In this document: positions 1 to 11,100 of the stretch, piece by piece
Numbering within the stretch: the stretch's first letter is position 1
Layout: every line of letters starts with the position of its first letter
Origin: Hysterangium stoloniferum
Taxonomy: Eukaryota > Basidiomycota > Agaricomycetes > Hysterangiales > Hysterangiaceae
Assembly (NCBI GenBank): GCA_015178975.1
Contig: WHVD01000022.1
Location: 1-64,000, forward strand
DNA: 64,000 nucleotides
Direction: 5' to 3'
Notes under the pieces: model-generated
Seen by the model: only the letters and a program-made list of their open reading frames with translations
Database searches by the model: none
What the model was told of the DNA's origin: nothing
Position numbers and translations under genes: made by a program

Positions 1-2615
1 TTCTTTCTTCGTTGAATTGGCCAGTTTTATAATATAGTTTTTGACATTGAAAATTCCATTAAGCATTTTGCGTTGAAGCTTTTGCTCAGAGGCCTTTTGA
101 TGTATAGGAGTGTTGCTAGGAAGTGAGTGTTCAATCTCTAATCCCCTCTGTATAGACTGAGGTTCTAAAGACTGGCTGTTCGGACTTGAAGCCAGATTAA
201 CAGCTCTGCATACATTGAAAGCTTCACAAGTATTTGAATCGGAGGAGTCAGAATCAAGGTTGATTAAATTCCCTGACTCTGAGGATTCCTGTATTGACTG
301 ATGGGAGTCTTCATCCTCTGAGGAACAATTGTAGTACAGTTCATCGTATTCTGATTGAGCTTGAACATCTTCATCAGTTTGGCTAGCAAAATTGGCCCTA
401 ACATTTTTCGTTCCCTTCCGAGAGTACTTGCAGTCATAGTCCCAGTGCTTTGGACTGCCACAATGTTGACAGGGCCTAGCCTTCTTGGATTCCGGAGTAT
501 TCCCCTTAGAGACAATAGAGTCATCCCTTGGGAACTGAGGTTTTCCGATATTGGACTCCAACCTATTAAGTTCGACCTTGCAAACCGGAATTGATTACGA
601 TTTGAAGAAGGACCCTTTGATTGGCGAATTGACTGTTCAACTTGCTTCAGGCGCCTTTCAATTGAAGAGTCCTGTGATCCGAAAGGAGAGTGTTGAAGTG
701 CTTGTTCATGATGTTTGATGGCAGTAGCAAACTCGCGCAAGGTTCTACATCGATGTGTATCCAAAATTGTAGACCAAAATTCAGGTGCACCATTCATTAC
801 TTCCATCATCATTTCAGAGTCTGATAATCGATAGACCATACTCAAGAGCTCTGATTTGCGTATGAAGTAAGTCGTTGGTGATTCGCTTGAATGACCTGAT
901 TCTTGGTAGCTTGCTTTGTTGGCTCAGCCCTTTTGACGATCAAGCCAGGACCAGTTCATGTAATACACACAAATGGCTCGTCTCAAAGTACTCCAAGAAG
1001 CTGTAATTTCACGACGATAATCAGTGGGCAATGACCAGAACCATAAGTCTGCATCCTTCTCAAGTCTTAAAGGTACTAGTTGTCCTAGTTGCTTGAAAAT
1101 GTAGTTACTTTGTTCCGACAAGTTATTGATCTTGAAAATCCATTTTGACAATGTATCAGGATCACCATCCCACTTAGGAATGATTTCGGGTTTCAGTTTC
1201 AAGTCGAAATGTGCTTCTTGAATGCCTTTAGAGTTTGTAGAGTCAAGTGGCTTGCCTTTTCCACGGTTCAGATTATTGAAGTCTTTAGGACCACCTAGAT
1301 CATAGGGGTCATCATCTCCACCACCTGGAGGACCTCCTCCATAAGGGAGATTTCAATTTTCAAAGAAACTTGGCCTGATTGGTCTCCGATATGAAGTACG
1401 TCTATCTCTGTCAGGGTCATGAGGAAAATGATGTCCACTGTTGTTTCGGTCAGGGGGCTCTTTAGGAGGTTCGTAAGGAGGATCTCCCGAAGCTACTTGA
1501 GTATGAGGCAATGAGCTCCTCTTCTCCATAGTCCTTCTTTCTTGAGGATCTTGAAGTAGCTCTGATAGTCTCCTAGATTCTGACATATATGCAGGCAAGT
1601 CATTGTATGGTGAAGTGATACTTGAATGTGGACTGAATAGTTCTTCAGATGCCTTCTTTTTAGCATCTTGAAATCCATGTTCTTCAAACAAGGGTACACT
1701 TCGCTTGGTTTCCTGCTGTATAATATTAGAATCAACTTCATCTCCTTGTGCAGCTTGACTTTTGTGATTTGAAGGTGCCTCTGGAGGTGGCAATTCAAAT
1801 CCAATTTCGCTTGTGAGCTGCTTCGGAGTTGAGTGAATTATTTCTAAAGGTTGGTCACTGGTTGGTAATGGAGAGGGTGTTTGCCTAATCCCCTCAGATC
1901 TGATCCTGGGGGAGGAAGCCACAGGCTGTGGTGCTTGAGTCGTTCCCATAGGCATCAGAGAATCATGTGAATATAGATAGGCAAGTGTATTCTCCACTTC
2001 CTCACGGTAAAGGACTGAGATGACTTCAAAATCACCCTGGCCCCAAGCTTCACAAGGATCATTATTTGGTCCCCAGATAGGAACATTTGGAATAGGTAAG
2101 CCCTTGGCTTCTAATAGTGGAGAAGCTGTCTGAATATGTTCAAGGAGTATATCAGACAGTATCTCATAGCAGCCAGGGTCAATGTAATAGCCTGCCTGAT
2201 CTGCAGGTAAATTCCTATTCTCTTCACTGGGTACTCCAACTAACAAGTCCTTCACCAAATAGAGAGCATGGGTTGCCACCCTTTCTGCAGGAATTGGCAA
2301 AGGCATTGAAGGAAGCCTATCTTCTTTTGGAATATATTTAGTACCAATCTTTAGAATAACATCTCTTCTAGCCTTATCCTCAAATGAAGGCTCATACAAC
2401 CTCCTCAATTGGATTGTGCTGGGATAGAGATGGGTAAGATCACCTGGTCTTGCTCTGTCACTTCTCGGTTGGTGCTTTTGAGGTGTACCAGAGAAGCTAA
2501 GGACAGGACTGTCTGGAATGGTGACATTAAGATGGCGGAATGCTTTTGGGGTAATGGGTCTGTTAGGAGAAATAGATCTCTCCCGTTCGGGTTGTATACT
2601 TGATGTTTTTGACAT
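1..2615 (-). pseudogene. Gag polyprotein of a Gypsy-like element (stops and a frameshift)
   Basis: Starting at the ATG ending at 2615, one frame runs about 420 codons to a stop at 1353. The same frame continues past it into a capsid-like segment (924-1202, with a W-D-G-D motif and W-F-W-S-L-P) and, after a TGA near 921, into 264-845 (conserved Y-x-x-R-x-S-E-L). Near 590 the reading shifts frame into a CCHC zinc knuckle at about 433-483 (C-Q-H-C-G-S-P-K-H-W-D-Y-D-C) followed by an acidic, serine-rich stretch that runs to the window edge. The N-terminal 420 residues are proline- and charge-rich and I recognise no domain there. All pieces lie on the strand set by the LTR. Gag coats the element RNA in virus-like particles; this copy is broken by at least two stops and one frameshift. 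Confidence 0.75.
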
Positions 2616-2890
2616 GATAGGATTGTTGCGGCTCCTACCGAAGGTGTATCAAATACTAAGAGGTGGTAGTAGAGTAGGTGTATTCGAAGGAGGAATGGGT
2701 GTTATAGGAATGTAGGGAGTAATGTATTGATTCGAGGAAAGCTGTTGTAACTTGGTAGTCACTTGATTTAACCTTGATTTAATTTCTTGTTGTTCGGGAT
2801 GAAAGCCTTGATCCAGAATATAAGTGAATTACTGAAAGATTGCTGCAACGATAGATTGAAAGCAAGATTTCCCAGAACGTCCACCAATTT
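2616..2890 (-). other. 5' leader with possible primer-binding site
   Basis: No open frame is supported between the LTR and the gag ATG. Immediately inside the LTR the minus strand reads AAATTGGTGGACGTTC. A TGG a few bases inside an LTR is usual for a tRNA-primed element, but I cannot assign the tRNA. This differs from the TGG-less junction of the chromoviruses at 13841 and 44192. Confidence 0.4.
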
Positions 2891-4152
2891 TGTAAGGTAT
2901 CCGGCTATTTACTCTCTCAAATAATTAACAAATGTTGACACGGCAAGGGATTCAAGAAATAAACAAATAAAGGTCCAGTAATTTAAATACTGATAGATTA
3001 ATTAGCTGCGCTATTAAGCTTAAACAACTAAAGTCAATATTTGTTTGGTCTCTTGACAAATTCAGATGAACTTGTAGTGACGTGCTCTACGAAAGTTAAG
3101 TTCTCTTTGAGAATAAAGGTTCGGGAGCTGAATGTATGCGCAATAAGTTGGCGGAAACTTGTCGTAAGCCTTCGCTTTCTTGTAGCCTTTTAGTTTACTA
3201 TTTATAAAGATTTAACAAGCTGTTAAATAATTTATAAATAGAGAGATTGTCCAAGAGTCAAATATCCAAGCGTTTGTTTAAAGATCGATTAACTGTGCTG
3301 TTAAAATGGGCTCTTGAATAACCTAAACGGGCAGGGATTTCAGTAATGAGAATTTAGATTTACTTAAGTGATTAGTAAGCCTAAAGGTTTTCCGGGAAGC
3401 TGAGGGAACTTAGATGAATTAGCTAAGTTCAAGAGAAAGAGTTCAAGATGCTGCAAGTGTAGGTGCTTGCAGTTAGATATCAGACTAAGGCTATTTTTGT
3501 CCTTAGGATGATTAGATAAGCTTTGAGCTGGTGCTGTTGATAGTAGTAAAGTAGTAGTGATTTATTCAGTGATTTAGGCCTCCTTTTATACATGTAGAGA
3601 TTTTTGCTTAATAATAGCTAAATAACTAATTAGGAAATTATTAGAAGCTTCTAAAAGTTTCTATAATTCCGCTATGATGTCATAGCTATCACCCGACTCG
3701 AAGATCCGAACCGAAGATCCGAACCGGTCGAGTCAGGAAATAAACCCGGGATGGCTGAGGGTGGAAGCAAAATAAGCCATGGTGCCGAAACGGAAATAAA
3801 CGCAGCCGGGTGGCTGCAAAAACTACTCGTGACGATTTGTAAACATGTCGTGACGTCATTGTCACATGATGTCATGTGATCGCGTGATAATAATGCGCAT
3901 ATATGTACTAATATAATATAATAAAAACCCGGTCTCTCGAAATTAGATAACCCAGCTTTATTATATTTATATTTTGACCGCTCTAGGCTTCGATTACATA
4001 ATATGATGTCATTCGAAGCTTTGAGTATTCGAAGTTAAAAGGAAATAGCCTAATTCTTGAATTAATAAATAAAATAAAATAGAATAAAATAAATTGAAAT
4101 AAATTTGGGAAAATTAAGGGAAAATTCGTGAATATATACTAGATACATCACA
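2891..4152 (-). repeat. LTR, family B (5' LTR), 1262 bp
   Basis: In element orientation it begins TGTGATGTATC and ends ACCTTACA. The ends are defined by comparison with the solo copy at 6460-7721, which is also 1262 bp. A divergent, longer copy lies at 17442-19226. The interior includes a stretch that can be read as an open frame on both strands in different copies (3672-3875 and 6725-6940); I treat that as LTR sequence, not a gene. Confidence 0.85.
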
Positions 4153-4290
4153 GGAATATTCCAGTGGAACAGTTAGAAATAGGTACAACAGTAGATAGAA
4201 TATTGTAGAATATTCTATAAGGTTCTATAATGTTCTATTATATGTAGTGTTGTATTACAAAGATGATAAGTGGGATATAGTGTGGGATAT
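4153..4290. other. AT-rich spacer
   Basis: Between two LTRs. It contains repeated AGAATATT/TCTATAAT-like words and no coding signal. Confidence 0.5.
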
Positions 4291-4517
4291 TGTTAAGTTC
4301 CGAACAAATGAGATAAGTTCCGAGGAAGTCCCATGGAGGTTTCCAGTAATTATTCTGAACAAACACCTCTTCCAGGGAATTGTCCCACAGAGTCCCTGGG
4401 TAATAAGTCTGGGGAGTTTCCGGGGATTAGTAGTACAAGGAATGTGGTATCAGAATAATTACCAGAAGTACTGCTGAGAGATGGACTTGGCTTCAGCTTA
4501 TAGGCTGCACCCTTGTA
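4291..4517 (-). repeat. LTR family D, left part, split by the Tc1 element
   Basis: Begins TGTTAAGTTCC, the reverse complement of the GGAACTTAACA end of the intact family D LTR at 46962-48785. It runs to the TA at 4516-4517, where the Tc1 transposon starts; the LTR resumes after TA at 15867-15868. It carries the box TATAAGCTGAAGCCAAGTCC (on the minus strand, around 4482-4503) that is shared with other LTR families here. Confidence 0.75.
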
Positions 4518-4693
4518 CAGTAGGCAACAAAACTGTTCAGATGTTTCTTTGTTTTGAAAAGATCCTTTAGTTTTAGCCCAAAATAAATTCTAAAAATTCT
4601 GAATAAATTATGATAGATGCTCTAATATAACTAAATGCTGATTACATAACCATGATATCATATGTCCATTTATGGTGATGTAATAATAGGATT

Positions 4694-5410
4694 TGCCATG
4701 TAACAGGTAGATTTGATATCAATTACTCAAGCTGCTAACTAAATTGTCATGTTACAGTCCATTCGTTTGGTTTTTATTCTCTCATCAGACAGAGTCAATT
4801 GTTATGATGCACATATTCAACATACGAACATCACCAGGTATCTGAGCTATTAATGTTTGATACATGTAGTTAGGATACCTGTTTGTGAATGGACAGTAAA
4901 GATTCAAAATGCATATCATTTCTTAGCTAAAATTAATCTGAGATAATCGTAACAATCATGCACAGCCACACTATATTTCGATCATGCATAGTTATTATGT
5001 AGCAACCGTAGTTTGTACACAGTAATGCGCAGTTGCGCAGCACCATGCCTATGTATTTAAACAGCTGAGCTGGATCACGAAAATATAGCCTTTTGAACCC
5101 CCTAAACTAGACAACTTTGTCACATTTGCATTTGTGCATCTTATTCCACCTGTTCCAGGTTTACAGGATATTGCCTTTCTCAGGTTAACGAGAATCACTC
5201 TTATCACTAACGTGACTTATCTTAGTTACGCACTCCGAATGAAAGCTATTCGTTCGTTTTCCGATATTTCATTTTATCTTTAACTACTATTAAACAAGAA
5301 CCCTAAACTAATAGTCTATTGATACACTCAGCCCTTTCATATACAACAAGTTGATGTCTTTAAGTTACTGCTAAGTACCTAAGGACTCTCAGCCTAAGAG
5401 ATACATCACA
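4694..5410 (-). repeat. Solo LTR, family F, 717 bp, TSD GGATT
   Basis: Flanked by perfect 5-bp duplications GGATT at 4689-4693 and 5411-5415. On the minus strand it starts TGTGATGTATC and ends TTACATGGCA. A related fragment lies in the other orientation at 33044-33480. It sits inside the Tc1 left TIR, so it is younger than the Tc1 insertion. Confidence 0.8.
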
Positions 5411-5415
5411 GGATT

Positions 5416-5522
5416 AGAGAGTATTTGCAACTGATATATATTAGCTAAACTGAATTGTTCCTAATATGAATATCAGGAACCAATTCAGTTTTGCTAATAT
5501 ATATTAGTTGCAAATACTTTCT
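5416..5522. repeat. Hairpin MITE
   Basis: Two arms of about 43 nt (GTATTTGCAACTGATATATA... and its inverse) surround an AATATGAATAT loop. It lies next to the family F LTR inside the Tc1 TIR. Flanking TTA on both sides could be a 3-bp target duplication of Harbinger type, but this is uncertain. Confidence 0.6.
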
Positions 5523-5586
5523 ATTAATGAAGCTTGTACATCTGAACGGTTTTGTTGCCTGTATTTTATAAACCCTATATACTAAA

Positions 5587-5859
5587 CTAGTACTTGGTAT
5601 ACCCTCCCTTGGCCTTAATTACAGCTTCTACTCTTCTAGGCATACTCTCTATCAAGTTCTGACACACCTCCTTTGGTATCTTTTCCCATTCCACTTGACA
5701 GCGCTCCCAAAGCTCCTCCACTCCACTAGGTGGTGTTTCATAGTCAGCTAGCCTCCTTTTCAAGTGCCCCCAGAGATGCTCTATGGGGTTTAGATCTGGA
5801 GACTGTGATGGCCACTTCATCACATTGTAGCTATGGTCATCAAACCACTTTCGAGCCAG
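5587..5859 (-). pseudogene. Tc1-like transposase, C-terminal fragment
   Basis: The minus-strand frame ends at a TAG at 5587. It contains W-P-S-Q-S-P-D-L-N-P-I-E-H-L-W, the Tc1 block that carries the last acidic catalytic residue (DD34E type), followed by the usual C-terminal tail with a G-G-Y-T-K-Y end. Upstream it stops at the junction with chromovirus copy A. Its first 79 bp (5779-5857) are duplicated at 14672-14750, on the other side of the chromovirus. Confidence 0.85.
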
Positions 5860-5861
5860 GC

Positions 5862-7984
5862 ACCCAACTTTTGGCACGGCGAGAAGAGCAGTGCCAACTT
5901 CGTGAAGAAGCAGAGAAGGAGGCCAGAGAGGCCGAGGAGGCCTTAGACAGGGAGTACCAGGTGGCATCGGCTGTGGAGGAAGAGGCTGAGAAGCAGAGGA
6001 AGAGAGATGAGGAGGAGGCACAGGTGGCCGCGGAGAAAGCACGGGTGGCTGTGGACAGAGCTGCGATTGTCGTGGGAAAGGTAAGTCCCAAATTGACTTG
6101 TCATTTTCAGCACAAAGCGGCAGAAATTGAATCAGAGTCTGAGGGGGAGCTGGAGAGCCCCCAAAAGGTAAGCAACGGGTCCATGGGAAATACTGTGGAA
6201 CTAACCATATCAACAGAAGGCAAGGAAGGTGGCGCCAATCCACCTACCCACACGGAACGACCCACGGTGTTCCAGTTGTAATGACCAGAACACTGAATGC
6301 AATCGAAAGTCCAGCCAGGGTCCAGGCTGCTACCAATGTGCACACCTCAAGGTGAGGTGTTCACTCTTTCACGAGCAGGCCGCGGGGTCCAGGGCATGGG
6401 ACATCAGCGGGTCAGACAGATTTTCCAGTTTGGATGAAGTTCTGGGATGGATTGCTGAGTGTGATGTATCCAGTTGATTTTCACAATTTTTCCCTTAATT
6501 TTCCTGAATTTATTTCAATTTATTTCCATTTATTTCCATTTATTTATTATTTCAAGAATTAGGCTGTTTCCTTTTAACTTCGAATACTCAAAGCTTCGAA
6601 TGACATCACATTATGTAATCGAAGCCTAGAGCGGTCGAAATATAAATATAATAAAGCCAGGTTATCTAATTTCGAGAGGCCGGGTTTTTATTATATTATA
6701 TTACTACATATATGCGCATTATTATTGCGCGATCACATGACATCACGTGACGACGACATCACGACGTGTTTACAAATTGTCGCGAGTAGTTTTCGCAGCC
6801 GCCCGGCCACGTTTATTTCCGTTTCGGCGCCACAGCTTATTTTGCTTCCACCCTCAGCCATCCCAGGTTTATTTCCTGACTCAACCGGTTCGGATCTTCG
6901 GTTCAGATCTTCGAGTCAGGTGATAGCTATGACATCATAGTGGAATTATAGAAACTTTTAGAAGCTTCTAATAATTTCCTAATTAGTTATTTAGATATTA
7001 TTAAGCAAAAATCTCTACATGTATAAAAGGAGGCCTAAATCACTGAATAAATCACTACTACTTTACTACTATCAACAGCACCAGCTCAAAGCTTATCTAA
7101 TCATCCTAAGGACAAAAATAGCCTTAGTCTGATATCTAACTGCAAGCACCTATACTTGCAGCATCTTGAACTCTTTCTCTTGAACTTAGCTAATTCATCT
7201 AAGTTCCCTCAGCTTCCCGGAAAACCTTTAGGCTTACTAATCACTTAAGTAAATCTAAATTCTCATTACTGAAATCCCTGCCCGTTTAGGTTATTCAAGA
7301 GCCCATTTTAACAGCACAGTTAATCGATCTTTAAACAAACGCTTGGATATTCGACTCTCGGACGATCTCTCTATTTATATATTATTTAACAGCTTGTTAA
7401 ATCTTTATAAATAGTAAACTAAAAGGCTACAAGAAAGCGAAGGCTTACGACAAGTTTCCGCCAACTTATTGCGCATACATTCAGCTCCCGAACCTTTATT
7501 CTCAAGGAGAACTTAACCTTCTTAGAGCACGTCACTACAAGTTCATCTGAATTTGTCAAGAGACCAAACAAATATTGACTTTAGTTGTTTAAGCTTAATA
7601 GCGCAGCTAATTAATCTATCAGTATTTAAATTACTGGACCTTTATTTGTTTATTTCTTGAATCCCTTGCCGTGTCAACATTTGTTAACTATTTGAGAGAG
7701 TAAATAACCGGATACCTTACACCGAGGGCATAGAGGCCCAGAACATGTTGCTCAGAAAGAGCAACAAGGTCCAAATTGTAGTGGCGAATGAGCTCCGTGG
7801 GCTCTGCTCAGAATTTTGGAAGTTCCTAGTGGAGTTTGGTGGCTATATCTATGAGGAGCCACGAGCCGGGACTTCCGAGGATGCTGGGTCGGATGAGGAC
7901 GAGGTGCCCACGGAGGTAGCGGAGCTCCCTGAGGAGGTGGCTGAGGAGGTGGGGAAAAAGCATAGTCCCATAAATGTAGACTGA
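5862..7984 (+). pseudogene. Antisense Zn2Cys6-cluster gene carried by chromovirus copy A (5' truncated)
   Basis: The plus-strand gene is convergent with pol. Its 5' end is missing; the frame opens at Q-L-L-A-R-R-E-E-Q-C. Exon 1 (to 6080) encodes a Glu/Lys/Ala-rich coiled coil. Intron 1 is 6081-6110 (GTAAGT...TTTCAG, only 30 nt, versus 48 in copy B, so probably deleted). Exon 2 is 6111-6167 (S-E-S-E-G-E, acidic). Intron 2 is 6168-6216 (49 nt, ACTAAC branch, CAACAG). Exon 3 holds a cysteine cluster C-x2-C-x6-C-x9-C-x2-C-x6-C, the spacing of fungal Zn(II)2Cys6 DNA-binding domains, then a C-terminal part with W-K-F-L-V-E-F-G-G-Y and an end in H-S-P-I-N-V-D. A solo LTR splits exon 3 at 6460-7721; without it, and with one target copy, the frame stays open. 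DNA binding is inferred from the cysteine spacing only. Confidence 0.75.
6460..7721 (+). repeat. Solo LTR, family B, 1262 bp, TSD CYGAG
   Basis: TGTGATGTATC...ACCTTACA, flanked by CTGAG (6455-6459) and CCGAG (7722-7726). The uninterrupted relative in copy B supports a single target site here. The one mismatch is a CpG to TpG change. It is oriented opposite to the 5' LTR at 2891-4152 and interrupts the antisense gene. Confidence 0.9.
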
Positions 7985-8176
7985 AAAAGTAAAATAGAAA
8001 ACTTGATAATAATTTTGAACATAAAAGTAAAGTGAAAACATAAGAATCAAAGTCCATGAAAAATCCGCTTAAGGACTTGAAAAACATGTCAGAACCTGTA
8101 AAAGCAAAGAGAGACATAGGGTGACAGGGAATAATGAAAATGAGTCCAAATGTAACATGGGGTCTGTGGAGTGCAG

Positions 8177-11100
8177 TCAGAGAGAAGATAGTGGTCCAGG
8201 TTTGAGTGGGTAAGCTGTATGAAAGTCAGTAACGATTTCCGTGGCATTACCGAGTTCTGTGGCCAAAATCCATGAGGTTTCTTCATCAGTGCCCTCATAA
8301 CCCGCCCACTTGACCAAGTAAAGCAGTTTACAAGTGCGTCAATGCTTGTCAATTTTTGAGTCTAAAAGTTGCGAGATTTCAAACTCGGGTTCTCCGTCAA
8401 TAATGACTGGAGGAGGCGGAGATTGCATGCGATCCGGGATAGTGTTAGCAGTACAAGGTTCTAACATAGAAACATGAAATACCGGGTGTACCGCACACAT
8501 GCTATCTGGAAGCTGTAGAGTCCAAGAGACTGAACCTACTTGTGCAATAATTTCAAACGGACCTAAATATTTTTCAGCAAGCTTTTTTGATGGACAGGTA
8601 GTCCGGAAGAATTGAGCTTTGACAAAAACACAATTGCCAATCTTGAAGTTTGGTGGCAGGATCCGGTGTTTGTCTGCTGAATGTTGATATTGCTCTTGGG
8701 CAGACAGTATTGCAGTCCGGAGTTCCTCGTGGAGCTCGTGGAGGTCCATGGTGAACTCTTGAGCGCGAGCAGAGGTGAGATTTCGTTCTGGATGTACTGT
8801 AATATTTGGATTATATCCTTTATTTGCAAAGAACGGGGAAACACCAGTAGTGGCCGAAGGTGCATTGTTGTAAGCAAACTCTGCAAGTGGTAACAAGGAT
8901 TTCCAATTGTCCTGTTGGTAGTTGCAATATACGTGAAGATATTGTTCCAATGTCTGGTTGACGCGTTCGGTTTGTCCGTCGCCTTCCGGGTGATGTCTGG
9001 ATGTGAAATGTAATGTCATGTCCAAGGATTTTCCGAGGGATCTAAAGAAATGAGATACGAACTCTGATCCTCGATCGGAAGTCACGATGGAACTCTGTGC
9101 TTGGAAAATACGTGGATAATGAAAAGTTCCACTAACTGCATGGACGTAATTGTGTCATAAGTAGGGATGAATATACCTTGTTTTGAGAATCTGTCAACAA
9201 CGACTAGAATGGCAGAAAAGCCTTCGGAGTCTGGTAGGTGTTCAATGAAATCCATAGAGATAGAATTCCACAGGTGTTCTGGTACCGGGAGTTGTTTCAA
9301 AAGGCCATATGGCTTGTGTCGCTGAGATTTCGAGCGGGGACAAGTAGTGCAAGATTTACAATAGTGCTTAACAAATCCACGGAGTCCAGGCAAGTGTATT
9401 CTCTTCTTATTAATGATAGAGTTTTGTTGTACCCGAAATGACCTGAGAGTGGATGATCATGTTTGTATTGAAGGATCCTGAGGCGGAGGCTGTTGAAGTC
9501 CGGTACATAGATTTGATCGTCTAGTTTAATGAAACCATGCTGATCAAGAGACCACTGAGGTTGATCGGGGTCCACAGGATTGTCAAGGTGAGCTTTAGTT
9601 ATTGGGTCTAGAGGAATTGCTGATAGAATATCTTGATGTAACTTCTCAATATCCATAATGATAATTCCACGGACAATGGGATTGACAAGGAAAGTTGCAC
9701 GGACCAATGCGGTAAGTTGCTGATTCATGAAAATAGGTTTCAGGTTATGCGGGTTTACCGTGGCATAGTCGTTGCTCCCCTCTTTAGGATAGACGTCCCA
9801 TCGTCTAGTTAAAGTGTCGGGTTTGCCGCTGAGATGGCTGGGTCGAAAGCGGATAATCATGTTGAAGGCAGATAGATATTCAGACCAGTGGGCCTGCTGA
9901 CGGGTCAAACTTTTTGTGGTAGAAAAGTATTCCAGGTTTTTGTGATCTGTTACAACATCAATAGGAGTTCCTGAGCCTTCCAAATAGTGTTGCCACACTT
10001 TGAAAGCTGAAAAGATTGCCAGGAGTTCCTTATCATGAACGTCATAGTTGAGCTCTGCTCCGGTAAAAGTCTGGGATAGAAAAGCCACGGGGTGGACTTC
10101 TCCATCGGAGTCCTGGATAGACAGACTGGCTCCAAGTGCATAATATGAGGTGTCCATTTCCACAATGAGTGGGAAGTCTGGTTTCCAATGCGACAGAATA
10201 GGAGGTGAAGAAAAAGAATTTTTTAAAAGATTGAAAGCTTTTTGACACTTATCATTAAAATTCCACAGAGTATCCTTATGTGTAAGACGGGTAAGGGGTA
10301 CTGTGATGTCGGAATATCTGCAGATAAACTGTCTGTAAAGATTGGCAAAGCCGAGGAAGGATTGTATATCTTTAACTTTTCGGGGTTCAGGCCAATCTTT
10401 GATGACTTGCACTTTAGTTTCATCCATGTGGAGTCTGTCGGGTCCCATCATGAAACCCAGGTATTCCATGGAGTCCATGTCAAAAGTACATTTTTTACCA
10501 TTTGCGAATAAACCATGTTGTCTGAGTCTCCGGAGAACTTCACGGACTTGTTTGTCGTGTTCCACGGGATTCTCGGAGTAGATAAGAATGTCATCCAAGT
10601 AAACAATGACACATACATCGAGCATGTCGGAGAAAATGTCATTGATAAAATGCTGAAAAACAGACAGAGCATTGGTGAGTCCAAAGGGCATCACCAACCA
10701 CTCGAAGGCCCCATAGTGGGTTCTAAAAGTGGTTTTCCATTCGTCGCCCGCAGCAATCCAGACCAAATGATAGGCGTGCTTGAGATCTATTTTGGTGTAA
10801 ATCTGGGCATTCCGTGGAGCATCGAGCAGATCAGATATGAGTGGGAGTGGATATTTATCCTTTTTGGTGACAGCATTGAGTCCTCTAAAGTCAACACATA
10901 GTCGAAGGGATCCATCCTTTTTTCTGACAAACAGAACAGGTGCTCCAAAAGGAGACTTTGAGGGTCGGATAAAACCTATGGACAAATGTTCATCCAGGAA
11001 ATCCCAGATTGTGGAAAGTTCCATGGACGAGAGCGGGTAAATATGTCCTAGGGGTGGCTGGGCGCCGTCTTCGAGATCGATTTTTAGGTCGTATTCTCTG

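Larger units (their letters stand above)
1..4152 (-). mobile_element. Gypsy-like LTR retrotransposon, 5' half (cut by window edge)
   Basis: Read on the minus strand, the element begins with a 1262-bp LTR (2891-4152), continues through a leader and a long gag frame, and leaves the window at position 1 before any pol domain. A solo LTR of the same family and exactly the same length lies at 6460-7721 in opposite orientation, which fixes both LTR ends. I infer a Ty3/Gypsy element from the gag type (capsid followed by a CCHC knuckle). Pol is outside the window, so the class rests on gag alone. Confidence 0.75.
4518..5561 (+). repeat. Left terminal inverted repeat of the Tc1 element, interrupted
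   Basis: 4518-4693 matches the inverse of the outer part of the right TIR (15657-15866). The inner end, GAACGGTTTTGTTGCCTG at about 5544-5561, matches the inverse of the right inner end. The middle is split by an LTR (4694-5410) and a hairpin element (5416-5522). Inner and outer ends are inverted copies of each other, so each TIR is itself palindromic at its ends. Confidence 0.7.

Noticed and set aside
1353..2615. A 420-codon host gene
   Set aside because: The same frame continues into a capsid and a zinc knuckle, and it starts behind an LTR in the right orientation, so it is gag.
3672..3875. Small conserved proteins in LTR-B (67-71 codons, also at 6725-6940)
   Set aside because: The frame is kept in two copies, but it lies wholly inside an LTR, has opposite context in the two sites and has no domain; shared ancestry of the LTRs explains it.
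4518..5561. A complete 1-kb MITE, since matching inverted ends occur at both borders
   Set aside because: The inner border continues directly into Tc1 transposase, and the same inverted inner end is present in the right TIR at 15657. The interval is the left TIR enlarged by an LTR and a hairpin.
5730..6281. A 183-codon plus-strand gene
   Set aside because: It begins in antisense Tc1 sequence and reads through both introns of the antisense chromovirus gene; the spliced reading fits better.
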